This document shows, piece after piece, positions 51,523 through 59,476 of a DNA stretch of 64,000 bases. The stretch is taken from NCBI RefSeq assembly GCF_016836705.1, contig NZ_JAFCGY010000024.1:20153-84152 (forward strand). The letters are read 5' to 3'. Under the pieces are notes generated by a model, which worked only from the letters and a program-made list of their open reading frames with translations, did not search any database and had not been told where the DNA came from. This DNA comes from Mesorhizobium caraganae (GTDB taxonomy: Bacteria > Pseudomonadota > Alphaproteobacteria > Rhizobiales > Rhizobiaceae). A program made the position numbers and the translations under genes. Position 1 is the stretch's first letter, and the number at the start of each line of letters is the position of its first letter.

Positions 51523-51897
51523 ATGAGCATCGCCGACCATCCGGCAGAAGGCAGCGCCCGCATCCTGGTCTTCGCCGGCGGCCTGTGCGGCGCAGCCGGC
51601 GTGGCGCTGTCTGCGGCATCGGCTCATCTTGGCGGTGCCTTTGTCGGCACCGCCGCATCCTTCCTGATCATGCATGCGCCGGTGTTTCTGGCCGTTGGCC
51701 TCGCCCGCGCAAACCGGATCCTGCGGATCGGCAGCCTGGTGCTCCTCATCGGGCTGGTGCTGTTCTGTGGCGACCTGCTGGCGCGCGATTTCGTGGGATC
51801 GCGGCTTTTCCCGATGTCGGCGCCGATCGGTGGCAGCTTGCTGATCGCCGGCTGGCTCGCGATCGCGGCCTCGGCCCTGGTGCGCCAGCGTTCTTGA
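51523..51897 (+). CDS. DUF423 family membrane protein
   Basis: A 124-residue protein with four helices: LVFAGGLCGAAGVALSAASA, SFLIMHAPVFLAVGLA, LRIGSLVLLIGLVLFCGDLL and PIGGSLLIAGWLAIAASALV. The G-A-x-G-V-A-x-x-A-x-x-A-H and F-x-G-D-L motifs are those of the DUF423 family. AGGAG precedes ATG 51523. It is likely co-transcribed with the MFS exporter. Function is unknown. It converges with the first of two small paralogous genes. Confidence 0.86.
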   Translation: MSIADHPAEGSARILVFAGGLCGAAGVALSAASAHLGGAFVGTAASFLIMHAPVFLAVGLARANRILRIGSLVLLIGLVLFCGDLLARDFVGSRLFPMSAPIGGSLLIAGWLAIAASALVRQRS

Positions 51898-51946
51898 ATC
51901 GGCGGGGCAAGAGACCCTGCCCCGACCGATATTTTTCACACGAGGC

Positions 51947-52090
51947 TCAATCCTGCCGGCGTTCCGGCAGCAGGTCGCGCTTGCGCTTGGCAGACTTGGT
52001 CAACCGCTGCCGTTCCGGCCGCTCGGTAGCTGGCGAGATGCCCCAGTAGCTGCGATAGATGTCTTCGAACAGATGCTTCACGGGATGCAT
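51947..52090 (-). CDS. 47-residue micro-protein, paralogue 1
   Basis: A 47-residue protein: MHPVKHLFEDIYRSYWGISP then a basic half with RQRLTKSAKRKRDLLPERRQ and final D. AGAGGAGA precedes ATG 52090. It is a paralogue of the gene at 52154-52297: same length, same M-H-P-x3-L-F-E-D-I-Y-x3-W-G-I front and K-R-D-L and E-R in the tail. An operator-like site TTGAATCGATCCAA lies 23 bases upstream. It has no known family that I recognise. An acidic/aromatic head with a cationic tail suggests binding to a protein partner or nucleic acid. Confidence 0.75.
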   Translation of the reverse strand: MHPVKHLFEDIYRSYWGISPATERPERQRLTKSAKRKRDLLPERRQD

Positions 52091-52112
52091 GGTTCGGTCT
52101 CCTCTTAGAGAA

Positions 52113-52126
52113 TTGAATCGATCCAA
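52113..52126. promoter_or_regulatory. LacI-type operator site 1
   Basis: TTGAATCGATCCAA, one base from a perfect palindrome, 23 bases upstream of micro-protein 1. It is the exact reverse complement of site 3. Confidence 0.75.
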
Positions 52127-52153
52127 TCAGCCGGCACGAAAATGCCTTGCTGA

Positions 52154-52297
52154 TCAGCTCCGCTTGCGTTCCACGAGGAAGTGCAGGTCGCGCTTCCACG
52201 GGCCAGTCCGGCCACGGCGCTTGCGGGTGGCGGCATCCGAGGCGATGCCCCAGTCATTGCCGTAGATGTCTTCGAACAGATAATTCATGGGATGCAT
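52154..52297 (-). CDS. 47-residue micro-protein, paralogue 2
   Basis: A 47-residue protein starting MHPMNYLFEDIYGNDWGIAS and ending KRDLHFLVERKRS. AGAGGAGGG, a near-perfect ribosome site, precedes ATG 52297, and operator site 2 lies 12 bases upstream, next to that site. It is the sister of the gene at 51947, 63 bases further down on the same strand, but each has its own operator. It diverges from the LacI regulator at 52444. No family is known to me. The duplication and conservation of length make a non-coding artefact unlikely. Confidence 0.78.
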   Translation of the reverse strand: MHPMNYLFEDIYGNDWGIASDAATRKRRGRTGPWKRDLHFLVERKRS

Positions 52298-52309
52298 CGC
52301 ACCCTCCTC

Positions 52310-52357
52310 TTGAACCGATCCAATCGCATTGCAGTAAATTGCCTTGGATCGATTCAA
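52310..52357. promoter_or_regulatory. LacI-type operator sites 2 and 3
   Basis: TTGAACCGATCCAA at 52310-52323 and TTGGATCGATTCAA at 52344-52357, 34 bases centre to centre (about three helical turns). They lie in front of micro-protein 2. Confidence 0.78.
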
Positions 52358-52393
52358 ATATAGACCCTCCTCCGCTTCCGATCAAGAGAAAAT

Positions 52394-52407
52394 TTGAACC
52401 GATCCAA
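52394..52407. promoter_or_regulatory. LacI-type operator site 4
   Basis: TTGAACCGATCCAA, identical to site 2, 37 bases upstream of the lacI-type gene. This suggests autoregulation. Confidence 0.78.
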
Positions 52408-52443
52408 CGAAAGTGTTAGATAGGCCCGGTTTAGGAGACGAAG

Positions 52444-53523
52444 ATGACGGTATTGACCTCCGGGAAGACGAGACCAGTGCGGCTGGCCGATATTGCCAAG
52501 GCAGCCGGCGTCTCGCACGGCACCGCGTCCAACGTCTTCGCCCGACCCGAGATCGTGCGCGAAGAGGTGCGCGAGCGGGTCAAGGCGGCGGCCGAAGCCA
52601 TGGGCTATTCCGGGCCGGATCCCAAGGGCCGACTGCTGCGCGCCGGCAAGGTCAATGCCATCGGTGTGGCGACGGCAGAGCCCCTCTCCTATTTCTTCGA
52701 CGATCCTTTTGCCCGCGTCATGATGGCCAGCATCTCGCAAGCCTGCGACGCCACCGGCGCCGGGATTTCGCTGGTCTCCGCCGCCAACAACGAACAGCTC
52801 GCCTGGAACATCCAGAGCGCGCTGGTCGACGGTTTTATCGTGTTTTGCATCGAAGGCGGTTCACGGCTGGTCGAGCTGGCGCGCGAACGCAAACTGCCTT
52901 TCGTGGCGCTCGACCTCGATTCGGAGAATGAGGCGGTCGCGGCGATCGGCATCGACAACATCGCCGGCGCCAGCCTTGCCGCGCGCCATCTGGCCGAGTT
53001 CGGCCATCGCCGCTTTGCCGTTCTGGCCCTGGAATCCGCCGACGCCGGCTTTGGTCCGGTCACGCAAGAGCAGGTCGAGACGTCGTCCCTCTATTCCGGC
53101 ACGCGCGACCGTCTGCGCGGCTATTTCGCCGAACTTTCCCGCTTCGGCATCGACGTCTCGCAAGTGCCTATCTACGAAACCCTGAATGACGAAGAGACCG
53201 TGCGGGCCGGTCTCGAGCATATTTTCGCGCTGCCGCAGCGGCCGACGGCAATCCTGGCCATGTCGGACAGGATGGCGCTGCATGCGCTCGACTGGCTGCG
53301 CCAGCACGACATCGCCGTGCCGGGCGACGTGTCCATTGTCGGCTTCGACGGCGTGCCGGAGGGCGCGGTATCCAAGCCGCCGCTGACCACCGTCGCCCAG
53401 CCGATTGCCGAGATGGGCCGGCTCGCCGTCAAGGCGATCCTGGAGAACGACGGCTCGCTCAGCCGGCAACTGCTGCCGGTCGATCTGGTGATCAGAGCCT
53501 CATCAGGCCCCGCTCCTGCCTAG
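52444..53523 (+). CDS. LacI-family transcriptional regulator
   Basis: A 359-residue repressor. The HTH and hinge are VRLADIAKAAGVSHGTASNV then FARPEIVREEVRERVKAAAE AMGYSGPDPKGRLLRAGK. The effector domain has the periplasmic-binding fold: DDPFARVMMASISQACDATG, ALVDGFIVFCIE, FGHRRFAVLALESADAGFGP, AILAMSDRMALHALDWLRQH and VSIVGFDGVPEG. Ligand residues do not point to a named sugar. Four matching operator-like sites lie between it and the two micro-protein genes, one in front of its own start. No sugar transporter or enzyme gene is adjacent, which is unusual for the family. Confidence 0.92.
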   Translation: MTVLTSGKTRPVRLADIAKAAGVSHGTASNVFARPEIVREEVRERVKAAAEAMGYSGPDPKGRLLRAGKVNAIGVATAEPLSYFFDDPFARVMMASISQACDATGAGISLVSAANNEQLAWNIQSALVDGFIVFCIEGGSRLVELARERKLPFVALDLDSENEAVAAIGIDNIAGASLAARHLAEFGHRRFAVLALESADAGFGPVTQEQVETSSLYSGTRDRLRGYFAELSRFGIDVSQVPIYETLNDEETVRAGLEHIFALPQRPTAILAMSDRMALHALDWLRQHDIAVPGDVSIVGFDGVPEGAVSKPPLTTVAQPIAEMGRLAVKAILENDGSLSRQLLPVDLVIRASSGPAPA

Positions 53524-53526
53524 CCT

Positions 53527-54714
53527 TCATCGGCTCAGCCTTGCCACCACGGGCGACATGCCGAAAGGCTGGCGAGCGGCCGGCGCTTCGGTGCGAACCG
53601 GTTTCTTGCCCGACCAGCCGATTGCGGACAGCCATTCGAGATAGAAGGCGAGCGCGAACTGCATGGCGATGCCGGCCGATATCAGCAGGGCGTCATAGGC
53701 AAGGCCGCCCGGATTGATCAACCTCATCACCTGCGCCACCATGGCGATCACTGTGCCAGCAAGGAACACCGGCAGCGAGCGCTTGCCGAGCAGAGCGAGC
53801 GGATGGTCGCGACTGAGGCGGAACAGGTTCGAGAATGCCGGCAGGGCGACGATCAGATAGCTCACTGCCAGAATGTGCAGCAACCGCGGCAGCGACAGGA
53901 AGGTCTTGTCGAAGCCGCCGATCACCACTGGCAGGTCGAACCAGGTGATCTGGCCCCAGAGCGGGCTATGAACCCAGACCAGGGCCACCGCGACATAGGT
54001 CGCGGCGGCGCCCACCAGCCAGCGATTGACGGGAATCGTACCGCCGCGCCGGACATGCAGCATGCCGGCGAGACCAATGTTGAACAGGAACTGCCAGGAC
54101 AGCGGGTTGAGGAACCAGAAGCCCGGCTCGGGATAGTTCGGCGGCGCGATCTGCCAGATGCCGGCGACGAGCCACAGGGCACCAGAAAAGACCAGTGTCG
54201 GCAGCGGCCTGTAGCTGATGAAGAGCAGGAAGACCGGCGCCATCAACAGCAGCGCCGCATAGACCGGCAGGATGTTGTTGTAGCCAAGCTGGTGGCCGAG
54301 CGTGACGATGCCGACCATCACCTCGGGCGTGTTCTTCATCAGCGGTTCGATGTTGATCAGTTTCAGCAGCTCAGGCCGGTGGGCGAGGACCGCCGCCGCG
54401 CAGAACATCGCCATCACCACCATGGTGGTGACGATGTGGGCGGTGTAGAGAACGCCGGCGCGGCGCCACATCTTCAACGTCGCCAATAGCCGACCGCCGG
54501 TCTGGAACTTGCTGCCATAGGCGAGCGCCACGGACATGCCGGAGATCAGCACGAAGGCTTCCGCCGCGTCCGAGAATCCAAAATTCTTGTAGGTCAGCGT
54601 TTCGAAGACGGTGCCCGGCACATGGTCGATATAGATGATCAACAGAGCAAGCGCGCGGAACACGTCAATGCGGGTGTCGCGTTCGGCGCGATCCGGCGGG
54701 AGTTGCGTAGTCAT
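53527..54714 (-). CDS. opgC: OpgC-family succinyltransferase for periplasmic glucans
   Basis: A 395-residue integral membrane acyltransferase of the OpgC family, which adds succinyl or similar groups to osmoregulated periplasmic (cyclic) glucans. It opens with TRIDVFRALALLIIYIDHVP GTVFE then YKNFGFSDAAEAFVLISGMS VALAYG, the family signature. About ten helices follow. TTG 54720 is two codons upstream; ATG 54714 is taken. The lacI gene converges on it, four bases apart. Cyclic glucan modification matters for hypo-osmotic adaptation and host contact in rhizobia. Confidence 0.9.
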   Translation of the reverse strand: MTTQLPPDRAERDTRIDVFRALALLIIYIDHVPGTVFETLTYKNFGFSDAAEAFVLISGMSVALAYGSKFQTGGRLLATLKMWRRAGVLYTAHIVTTMVVMAMFCAAAVLAHRPELLKLINIEPLMKNTPEVMVGIVTLGHQLGYNNILPVYAALLLMAPVFLLFISYRPLPTLVFSGALWLVAGIWQIAPPNYPEPGFWFLNPLSWQFLFNIGLAGMLHVRRGGTIPVNRWLVGAAATYVAVALVWVHSPLWGQITWFDLPVVIGGFDKTFLSLPRLLHILAVSYLIVALPAFSNLFRLSRDHPLALLGKRSLPVFLAGTVIAMVAQVMRLINPGGLAYDALLISAGIAMQFALAFYLEWLSAIGWSGKKPVRTEAPAARQPFGMSPVVARLSR

Positions 54715-54926
54715 CGACAAAAGGCCTCAAAGCGAGAGCAAGGGTGCTCGTGTTGTTCATGCCGGGATGCGACCATCGGCGCACACCGCTTCGATTCCTC
54801 CCGCGGGAAGCATATCGGCGCAGAAACGGTCTGAAATGAGCCTGGTTCAATCACATTTCGCGGAGCGTGAAAATATTCCGTTTTGAAGCCGGCAAACGAA
54901 CAAAACAATCACGAAATCAAAGAGAT

Positions 54927-55589
54927 ATGAGCGTGCCTGAATATACTGACAAGCATGACGTTCTGCACCAGGATCTGGCCTTCCCTTACCGGTTCGTCGA
55001 GCCGGCAAATGCAAGCGGCGAGTGCCTGTTTTTGCTGCACGGATCGGGCGTCGACGAAACGACGATGCTGCCGATTGCAAGGCAGATCGCACCCGATGCC
55101 GCGCTGGTCGCGGTGCGGGGCCGCATCCCCCAGGAGGACGGCTTCCGCTGGTTCGAGCGGATCAGCCCGACCCGCTTCGAGCAGATCAGCATCCGCGCCG
55201 AGACATCAGCCTTCGCCGCGTTTGCAAGCGAGGCCGCAAGGCGCCATCGGCTCGATCTCGCTCGCGCGACTTTCCTCGGCTATTCCAACGGAGCCAATCT
55301 GGTGTCCAGCCTGATGCTGCTCCACCCCGGCCTCGTCCGAAAAGCGGCGTTGCTGAGAGCGATGCCGGTGCTTGACGATATTCCGTCAACCGACGTCAGC
55401 GGAACGCGGGTTCTGATTATTGCCGGCGCCGCCGACGAGACCTACGGGCCGTTTGCGCCGGCGCTGGTGACCCTGCTCACCAAACGCGGCGCCGAGGTCG
55501 ACGCTCGGATCGTCGCCTCAGGTCATGACATCGGCGACCCTGACGCCGCGATCGTCAGGCAATGGCTTGCTGCGCCGATTGCTGCATAG
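54927..55589 (+). CDS. Alpha/beta hydrolase (phospholipase/carboxylesterase type)
   Basis: A 220-residue serine hydrolase. The oxyanion region is GECLFLLHGSGVDETTMLPI; the nucleophile elbow is ATFLGYSNGANLVSSLMLLH; catalytic Asp in IIAGAADETYGPF and His in IVASGHDIGDPD. This matches the YpfH/Est-type dienelactone hydrolase-like group. ATG 54927 follows AAAGAGAT. It has no operon partner. Substrate is unknown; esters or phospholipids are possible. Confidence 0.87.
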   Translation: MSVPEYTDKHDVLHQDLAFPYRFVEPANASGECLFLLHGSGVDETTMLPIARQIAPDAALVAVRGRIPQEDGFRWFERISPTRFEQISIRAETSAFAAFASEAARRHRLDLARATFLGYSNGANLVSSLMLLHPGLVRKAALLRAMPVLDDIPSTDVSGTRVLIIAGAADETYGPFAPALVTLLTKRGAEVDARIVASGHDIGDPDAAIVRQWLAAPIAA

Positions 55590-55777
55590 CAAATCATCAC
55601 TACCAGGTCGTGCCGGCAATCGTGGCCATCCCTCCGAAAGTGGCCAGGATTGAGAGAGCTATCGACGTTCGCGAACGCGCCGCGATCTAGGCTAAGTAAG
55701 CCGGGAGCCTACTGGCCGCTGCCCGTGTAATAAGCGCGGTGGACGAGCTTCTTTGGATCTATCTAGTGGAATGTGCT

Positions 55778-55963
55778 ATGATTCTTGTCGTGGGCAAGAA
55801 GGCAAAGCAGAAAATCGAACCCCAGGCAGATCGCGAAATGGCGATCGAAGCCGCCTACTTTGCCCGCAAGTTCGGCCTCACCAAAGAGGAAGCGCTCAAA
55901 ACCCTCAAAGAGGCCGGCGTCGTGAAACTGTTGCCTAGCAGAAATCCAGCAAGAACCCGATAA
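55778..55963 (+). CDS. DUF3606-like small protein
   Basis: A 61-residue protein, MILVVGKKAKQKIEPQADRE then MAIEAAYFARKFGLTKEEAL and KTLKEAGVVKLLPSRNPART. The helix-turn-helix-like pair A-x-x-x-F-A-R-K-F-G-L-T-K-E-E-A-L resembles DUF3606. The frame is open back to GTG 55739, which would add 13 mostly hydrophobic residues; ATG 55778 seems more natural. Function unknown. It stands alone between the hydrolase and phosphate transport genes. Confidence 0.6.
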   Translation: MILVVGKKAKQKIEPQADREMAIEAAYFARKFGLTKEEALKTLKEAGVVKLLPSRNPARTR

Positions 55964-56085
55964 GGGCTGGCTTGCGCGACACGGTTTTTGGCCAGAAGAT
56001 CAAACGAACTTCAGGCCTAGGCTTTTGCGTCAGATCTGTATGGACGCTTCATCGCCCATAATCAGATTTTGGCGCCCGCTCCGCG

Positions 56086-57090
56086 TCAGCCGCCAAGGCG
56101 CGTGACAAAATAGGTGAGTGCCGAAATTGCCGCCGCGGCCGGCAAGGTGACAATCCACGCGATGACGATGTTGCCGGCAATGCCCCAGCGCACGGCCGAG
56201 ACGCGGCGGGCAGCGCCGACGCCGATGATGGCCCCGGTGATCGTGTGGGTGGTCGACACGGGAACGCCGAGCCAAGTGGCCGCGAACAGAGTGATGGCGC
56301 CGCCGGTTTCGGCGCAGAAGCCCTGCATCGGGTTCAGTCGGGTGATTTTCGAGCCCATTGTGTGAACGATACGCCAGCCGCCGAGCAACGTGCCCAGAGC
56401 CAGCGCCGACTGACAGGTGAGGACGACCCATAGCGGCACGTAGAAATTGGCGCCGAGCATGCCTTGCGAATAGAGCAGTACGGCGATGATGCCCATGGTT
56501 TTCTGGGCGTCGTTGCCGCCGTGTCCGAGCGAATAAAGCGAGGCAGAAAAGAACTGCATGACGCGGAAGGTGCTGTCGACGGCGAACGGCGTCTGGCGCA
56601 CGAACAGCCAGGAAACGACCAGGATCAGGACCAGCGCCAGAACAAAACCGGTCGCCGGCGACACGACGATTGCGGCGACCGTCTTGCCGAGCCCCGTCCA
56701 GACGATGGCGCTGACGCCGGCCTTCGCAATACCCGCGCCAACCAACCCACCGATCAGCGCATGCGAGCTGCTCGATGGGATGCCAGCAATCCAGGTGACG
56801 ATGTTCCAGACAATGGCGCCGACAAGCGCCGAAAAGATTACCGCCGGCGTGACAATGGTGACGTCGACTATGCCTTTTCCCACGGTCTCGGCGACATGGA
56901 GGCCGAAGAACATGAAGGCGATGAAATTGAAGAAGGCCGCCCATAGCACCGCATATTGAGGCCTCAGCACGCGGGTGGAGACGATGGTGGCAATGGAGTT
57001 GGCGGCGTCATGCAGGCCATTGAGAAAATCGAAAAACAGCGCGACGGCGACAAGGCCGGCCAGCACGGGAAAGGCGATGGTGGCTTCCAT
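56086..57090 (-). CDS. pit: Low-affinity inorganic phosphate transporter, PiT family
   Basis: A 334-residue inner-membrane symporter. The two inverted PiT signature repeats are present: FDFLNGLHDAANSIATIVST near residue 21 and WLGVPVSTTHTITGAIIGVG near residue 276, plus GIPSSSSHALIGGLVGAGIA and SLGHGGNDAQKTMGII. About ten helices. It starts three bases after the DUF47 gene stop, so they are one operon. The pair DUF47-pit moves divalent-metal phosphate with low affinity, and rhizobia often repress it when phosphate is low; no PHO box could be identified. Confidence 0.93.
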   Translation of the reverse strand: MEATIAFPVLAGLVAVALFFDFLNGLHDAANSIATIVSTRVLRPQYAVLWAAFFNFIAFMFFGLHVAETVGKGIVDVTIVTPAVIFSALVGAIVWNIVTWIAGIPSSSSHALIGGLVGAGIAKAGVSAIVWTGLGKTVAAIVVSPATGFVLALVLILVVSWLFVRQTPFAVDSTFRVMQFFSASLYSLGHGGNDAQKTMGIIAVLLYSQGMLGANFYVPLWVVLTCQSALALGTLLGGWRIVHTMGSKITRLNPMQGFCAETGGAITLFAATWLGVPVSTTHTITGAIIGVGAARRVSAVRWGIAGNIVIAWIVTLPAAAAISALTYFVTRLGG

Positions 57091-57093
57091 CGC

Positions 57094-57735
57094 CTAAACG
57101 TTCTCGATGACGATGCCGCTGATCTCGTTGGCGACGTCCTCGAAGCGGTCGACCACTTTCTCCAGCTGGCCATAGATCTCGCTGCCGATCAGGTAGGCCA
57201 TCGGATCGCTGCGGCCATGTCGCTTGAACAGGTCCTTCAACCCTTGCTCATGCAGATCGTCGGCGCGGCTTTCGACGCGCATGACTTCTTCTGCGATGGC
57301 GTTGAGGCGCACCGTGTGCGTGCCGACCTTGCTGAGCAGCGGGATCGCTTCGGCAACAAGCTTGGCGGCGGCAACAATGACGCTGCCCATTTCCTGCATC
57401 AGCGGGTCGAATTCCTTCTTTTCGAACAGCTTCACCGTCTTGACGGTCTTGTGCATCATGTCGATGGCATCATCCATCGACTGAATAAGATCCTTGATGT
57501 CGCCGCGATCGAAGGGCGTGATGAAGGAGCGCCGCACCGCCAGCAGGACTTCGGCGGTGATGTGATCGGCCTCGTCCTCGAGATCGATGATTTCCTGGCA
57601 CCAGCGCTCGATATCCTTGCCCTGGAGAAGCTGCTGCAGCGCCTCGGCGCCACCGACTACGGTACGGGAATGCCGTTCAAACAGATCGAAAAAGCGATCT
57701 TCGCGCGGCAGCAGCTTGCGGAACCAGCCCAGCAT
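57094..57735 (-). CDS. DUF47 PhoU-like protein (Pit accessory)
   Basis: A 213-residue helical-bundle protein related to PhoU, DUF47/YkaA. MLGWFRKLLPREDRFFDLFE then DLEDEADHITAEVLLAVRRS FITPFDRGDIKDLIQSMDDA IDMMHKTVKTVKLFEKKEFD are typical, including E-x-x-x-D metal-binding runs. Such proteins are thought to control the partner Pit transporter. It precedes pit by three bases. No membrane segment. Confidence 0.9.
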   Translation of the reverse strand: MLGWFRKLLPREDRFFDLFERHSRTVVGGAEALQQLLQGKDIERWCQEIIDLEDEADHITAEVLLAVRRSFITPFDRGDIKDLIQSMDDAIDMMHKTVKTVKLFEKKEFDPLMQEMGSVIVAAAKLVAEAIPLLSKVGTHTVRLNAIAEEVMRVESRADDLHEQGLKDLFKRHGRSDPMAYLIGSEIYGQLEKVVDRFEDVANEISGIVIENV

Positions 57736-57886
57736 CTCGATCTCCCGTCGCGCCCGTCCACACCCATCAACTCACATAACGCCCCATCGAGCCACTGAAA
57801 ACAGTAAGCCGGCTGAAAGATGTGGATGCGGGCGAATCGCAGATGCTGGCGCTGCTCGCCCAGATGGAAGGCTGAGCTGAGGCGCG

Positions 57887-59275
57887 TTACCCCTGCCCCA
57901 TCCGGTTCCAGGCATCGAGCCCGGCGATCTTGTAGGCTTCGGCCAGCGTCGGGTAGTTGAAAGTGTTGTTGACGAAGAAGTCGACCGTACCGCCGAGATT
58001 GATCACCGCCTGGCCGATATGGATCAGTTCGGTGGCGCCCTCGCCGACGATGTGGGCGCCAAGCAGGCGGCGGTTTTCGACCGAGAACAGCAGCTTCAGG
58101 AAGCCAGTGTTGACCCCCATAATGTGGCCGCGCGAGGTCTCGCGAAAACGCGCCACGCCGACCTCATAGGCAGCGCCGCTCTCGCGCACCTGTTCCTCCG
58201 ACTGGCCGACGGTGGAGATTTCCGGCACCGCGTAAATGCCATAGGGGAAGGTTTCCGGCGGCGGCGGCAGCTGCACGCCAAAAGCGTGGCAGGCGGCCAC
58301 CCTGCCCTGCTCCATCGAAGTCGAGGCAAGGCTCGGAAAACCGATGACGTCCCCGGTGGCATAGATGTTGGGCACAGCGGTCTGGAACGTCTGCGGATCG
58401 ACCTTGATGCGGCCCCTGGAGTCGGCATCGATGCCGACCACGTCGAGGCCAAGGCTGCCGAGATTGCCGCTGCGGCCGGCGGCATAGAGCACGACCTCGG
58501 AGCGGATGGTGCGGCCATCGGCAAGCGTCACTTCGGCATAGTCCGGCTTGGAAACGATTTCCTTGACCGTACTGCCGAGGCGAATGGTCATGCCGCGGTC
58601 GCGCATCTGGTGGATGAAGTCGTCGACGATCTCGCGGTCGACGAAATCGAGAATGGTGTTGCGCGGCTCGACCAGCGTCACCGGCACGTCGAGGGCCGAA
58701 AAGATGGTGGCATATTCGACGCCGATGACGCCGGCGCCGATGACCGTCAGCGTGCGCGGCAGGCGGTCGAGTTCCAGCATCTCGTCGCTGTCGAAGACGC
58801 GGACCTTGTCGAAGGGTACGTCGCGCGGCCGGTGCGGCCTGGTGCCGACGGCGATCAGCGCATTGGCGAAGCCGACCTCCGAGTAGTCGCCATTGTCGGC
58901 GGTCAGGCTGATCTTGTTGGGACCGAGAAATTTCGCCGTGGCGCGTGCGCTCTTGACCGCATTGCGCATGAACTGGTGCTGCAGCACCTCGACCTCGTGG
59001 TCGAGCGTCTTGTGCAGGCGATCGACCAGATCGCCGATCGAAATATCCTGCTTGACCCGGTAGCCGCGGCCGTAAAAGCCGCGCTCGCGCCAGCCGGAGA
59101 GGTTCAGCACCGTCTCGCGCAGCGTCTTGGACGGGATGGTGCCGGTGTGCACCGAGACGCCGCCGAGGCGCCGGCCCCTGTCGATCACCAACACCGATTT
59201 GCCGAGCTTGGCCGATTGCACCGCGGCGCGGCGGCCGGAAGGGCCGCTGCCGATGACCAGCATGTCGTAGTCCAT
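57887..59275 (-). CDS. sthA: Soluble NAD(P) transhydrogenase, Sth type
   Basis: A 462-residue flavoprotein of the pyridine nucleotide-disulfide oxidoreductase fold that exchanges reducing power between NADPH and NAD. FAD site MLVIGSGPSGRRAAVQSAKL, second nucleotide fold VIGAGVIGVEYATIFSALDV, FAD end IYATGDVIGFPSLASTSMEQ and dimer motif LLGAHIVGEGATELIHIGQA. The normal redox C-x4-C position reads GGVSVHTGTIPSKTL, with no cysteine at all, so disulfide chemistry is excluded and transhydrogenase is the best call. ATG 59275 has GGGGAAAT upstream. Confidence 0.9.
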   Translation of the reverse strand: MDYDMLVIGSGPSGRRAAVQSAKLGKSVLVIDRGRRLGGVSVHTGTIPSKTLRETVLNLSGWRERGFYGRGYRVKQDISIGDLVDRLHKTLDHEVEVLQHQFMRNAVKSARATAKFLGPNKISLTADNGDYSEVGFANALIAVGTRPHRPRDVPFDKVRVFDSDEMLELDRLPRTLTVIGAGVIGVEYATIFSALDVPVTLVEPRNTILDFVDREIVDDFIHQMRDRGMTIRLGSTVKEIVSKPDYAEVTLADGRTIRSEVVLYAAGRSGNLGSLGLDVVGIDADSRGRIKVDPQTFQTAVPNIYATGDVIGFPSLASTSMEQGRVAACHAFGVQLPPPPETFPYGIYAVPEISTVGQSEEQVRESGAAYEVGVARFRETSRGHIMGVNTGFLKLLFSVENRRLLGAHIVGEGATELIHIGQAVINLGGTVDFFVNNTFNYPTLAEAYKIAGLDAWNRMGQG

Positions 59276-59476
59276 ATTTCCCCGTCCCCTCGGCGTCTTG
59301 TTGCGCCGCAGCAAGCTAAACTGGGAAGAGTGTCATGTTCAACTGCCCAGCCCGCAAACTCGTGCGGTTCGGCGCAACTGTGATGAATCTACCGGCGTAA
59401 TGTGAGAACTGCTCGAGAAAGCTTAACCCGACGGCAACGCTTGCGTGCAATGGTCCCTCTCGAGGGGATCGCCGGG

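Noticed and set aside
57736..57886. PHO box upstream of the DUF47-pit operon
   Set aside because: No CTGTCAT-type direct repeat with 11-base spacing was found.
58019..59383. 454-residue plus-strand frame opposite the transhydrogenase
   Set aside because: Antisense to a certain gene, low-complexity composition, no ribosome site.
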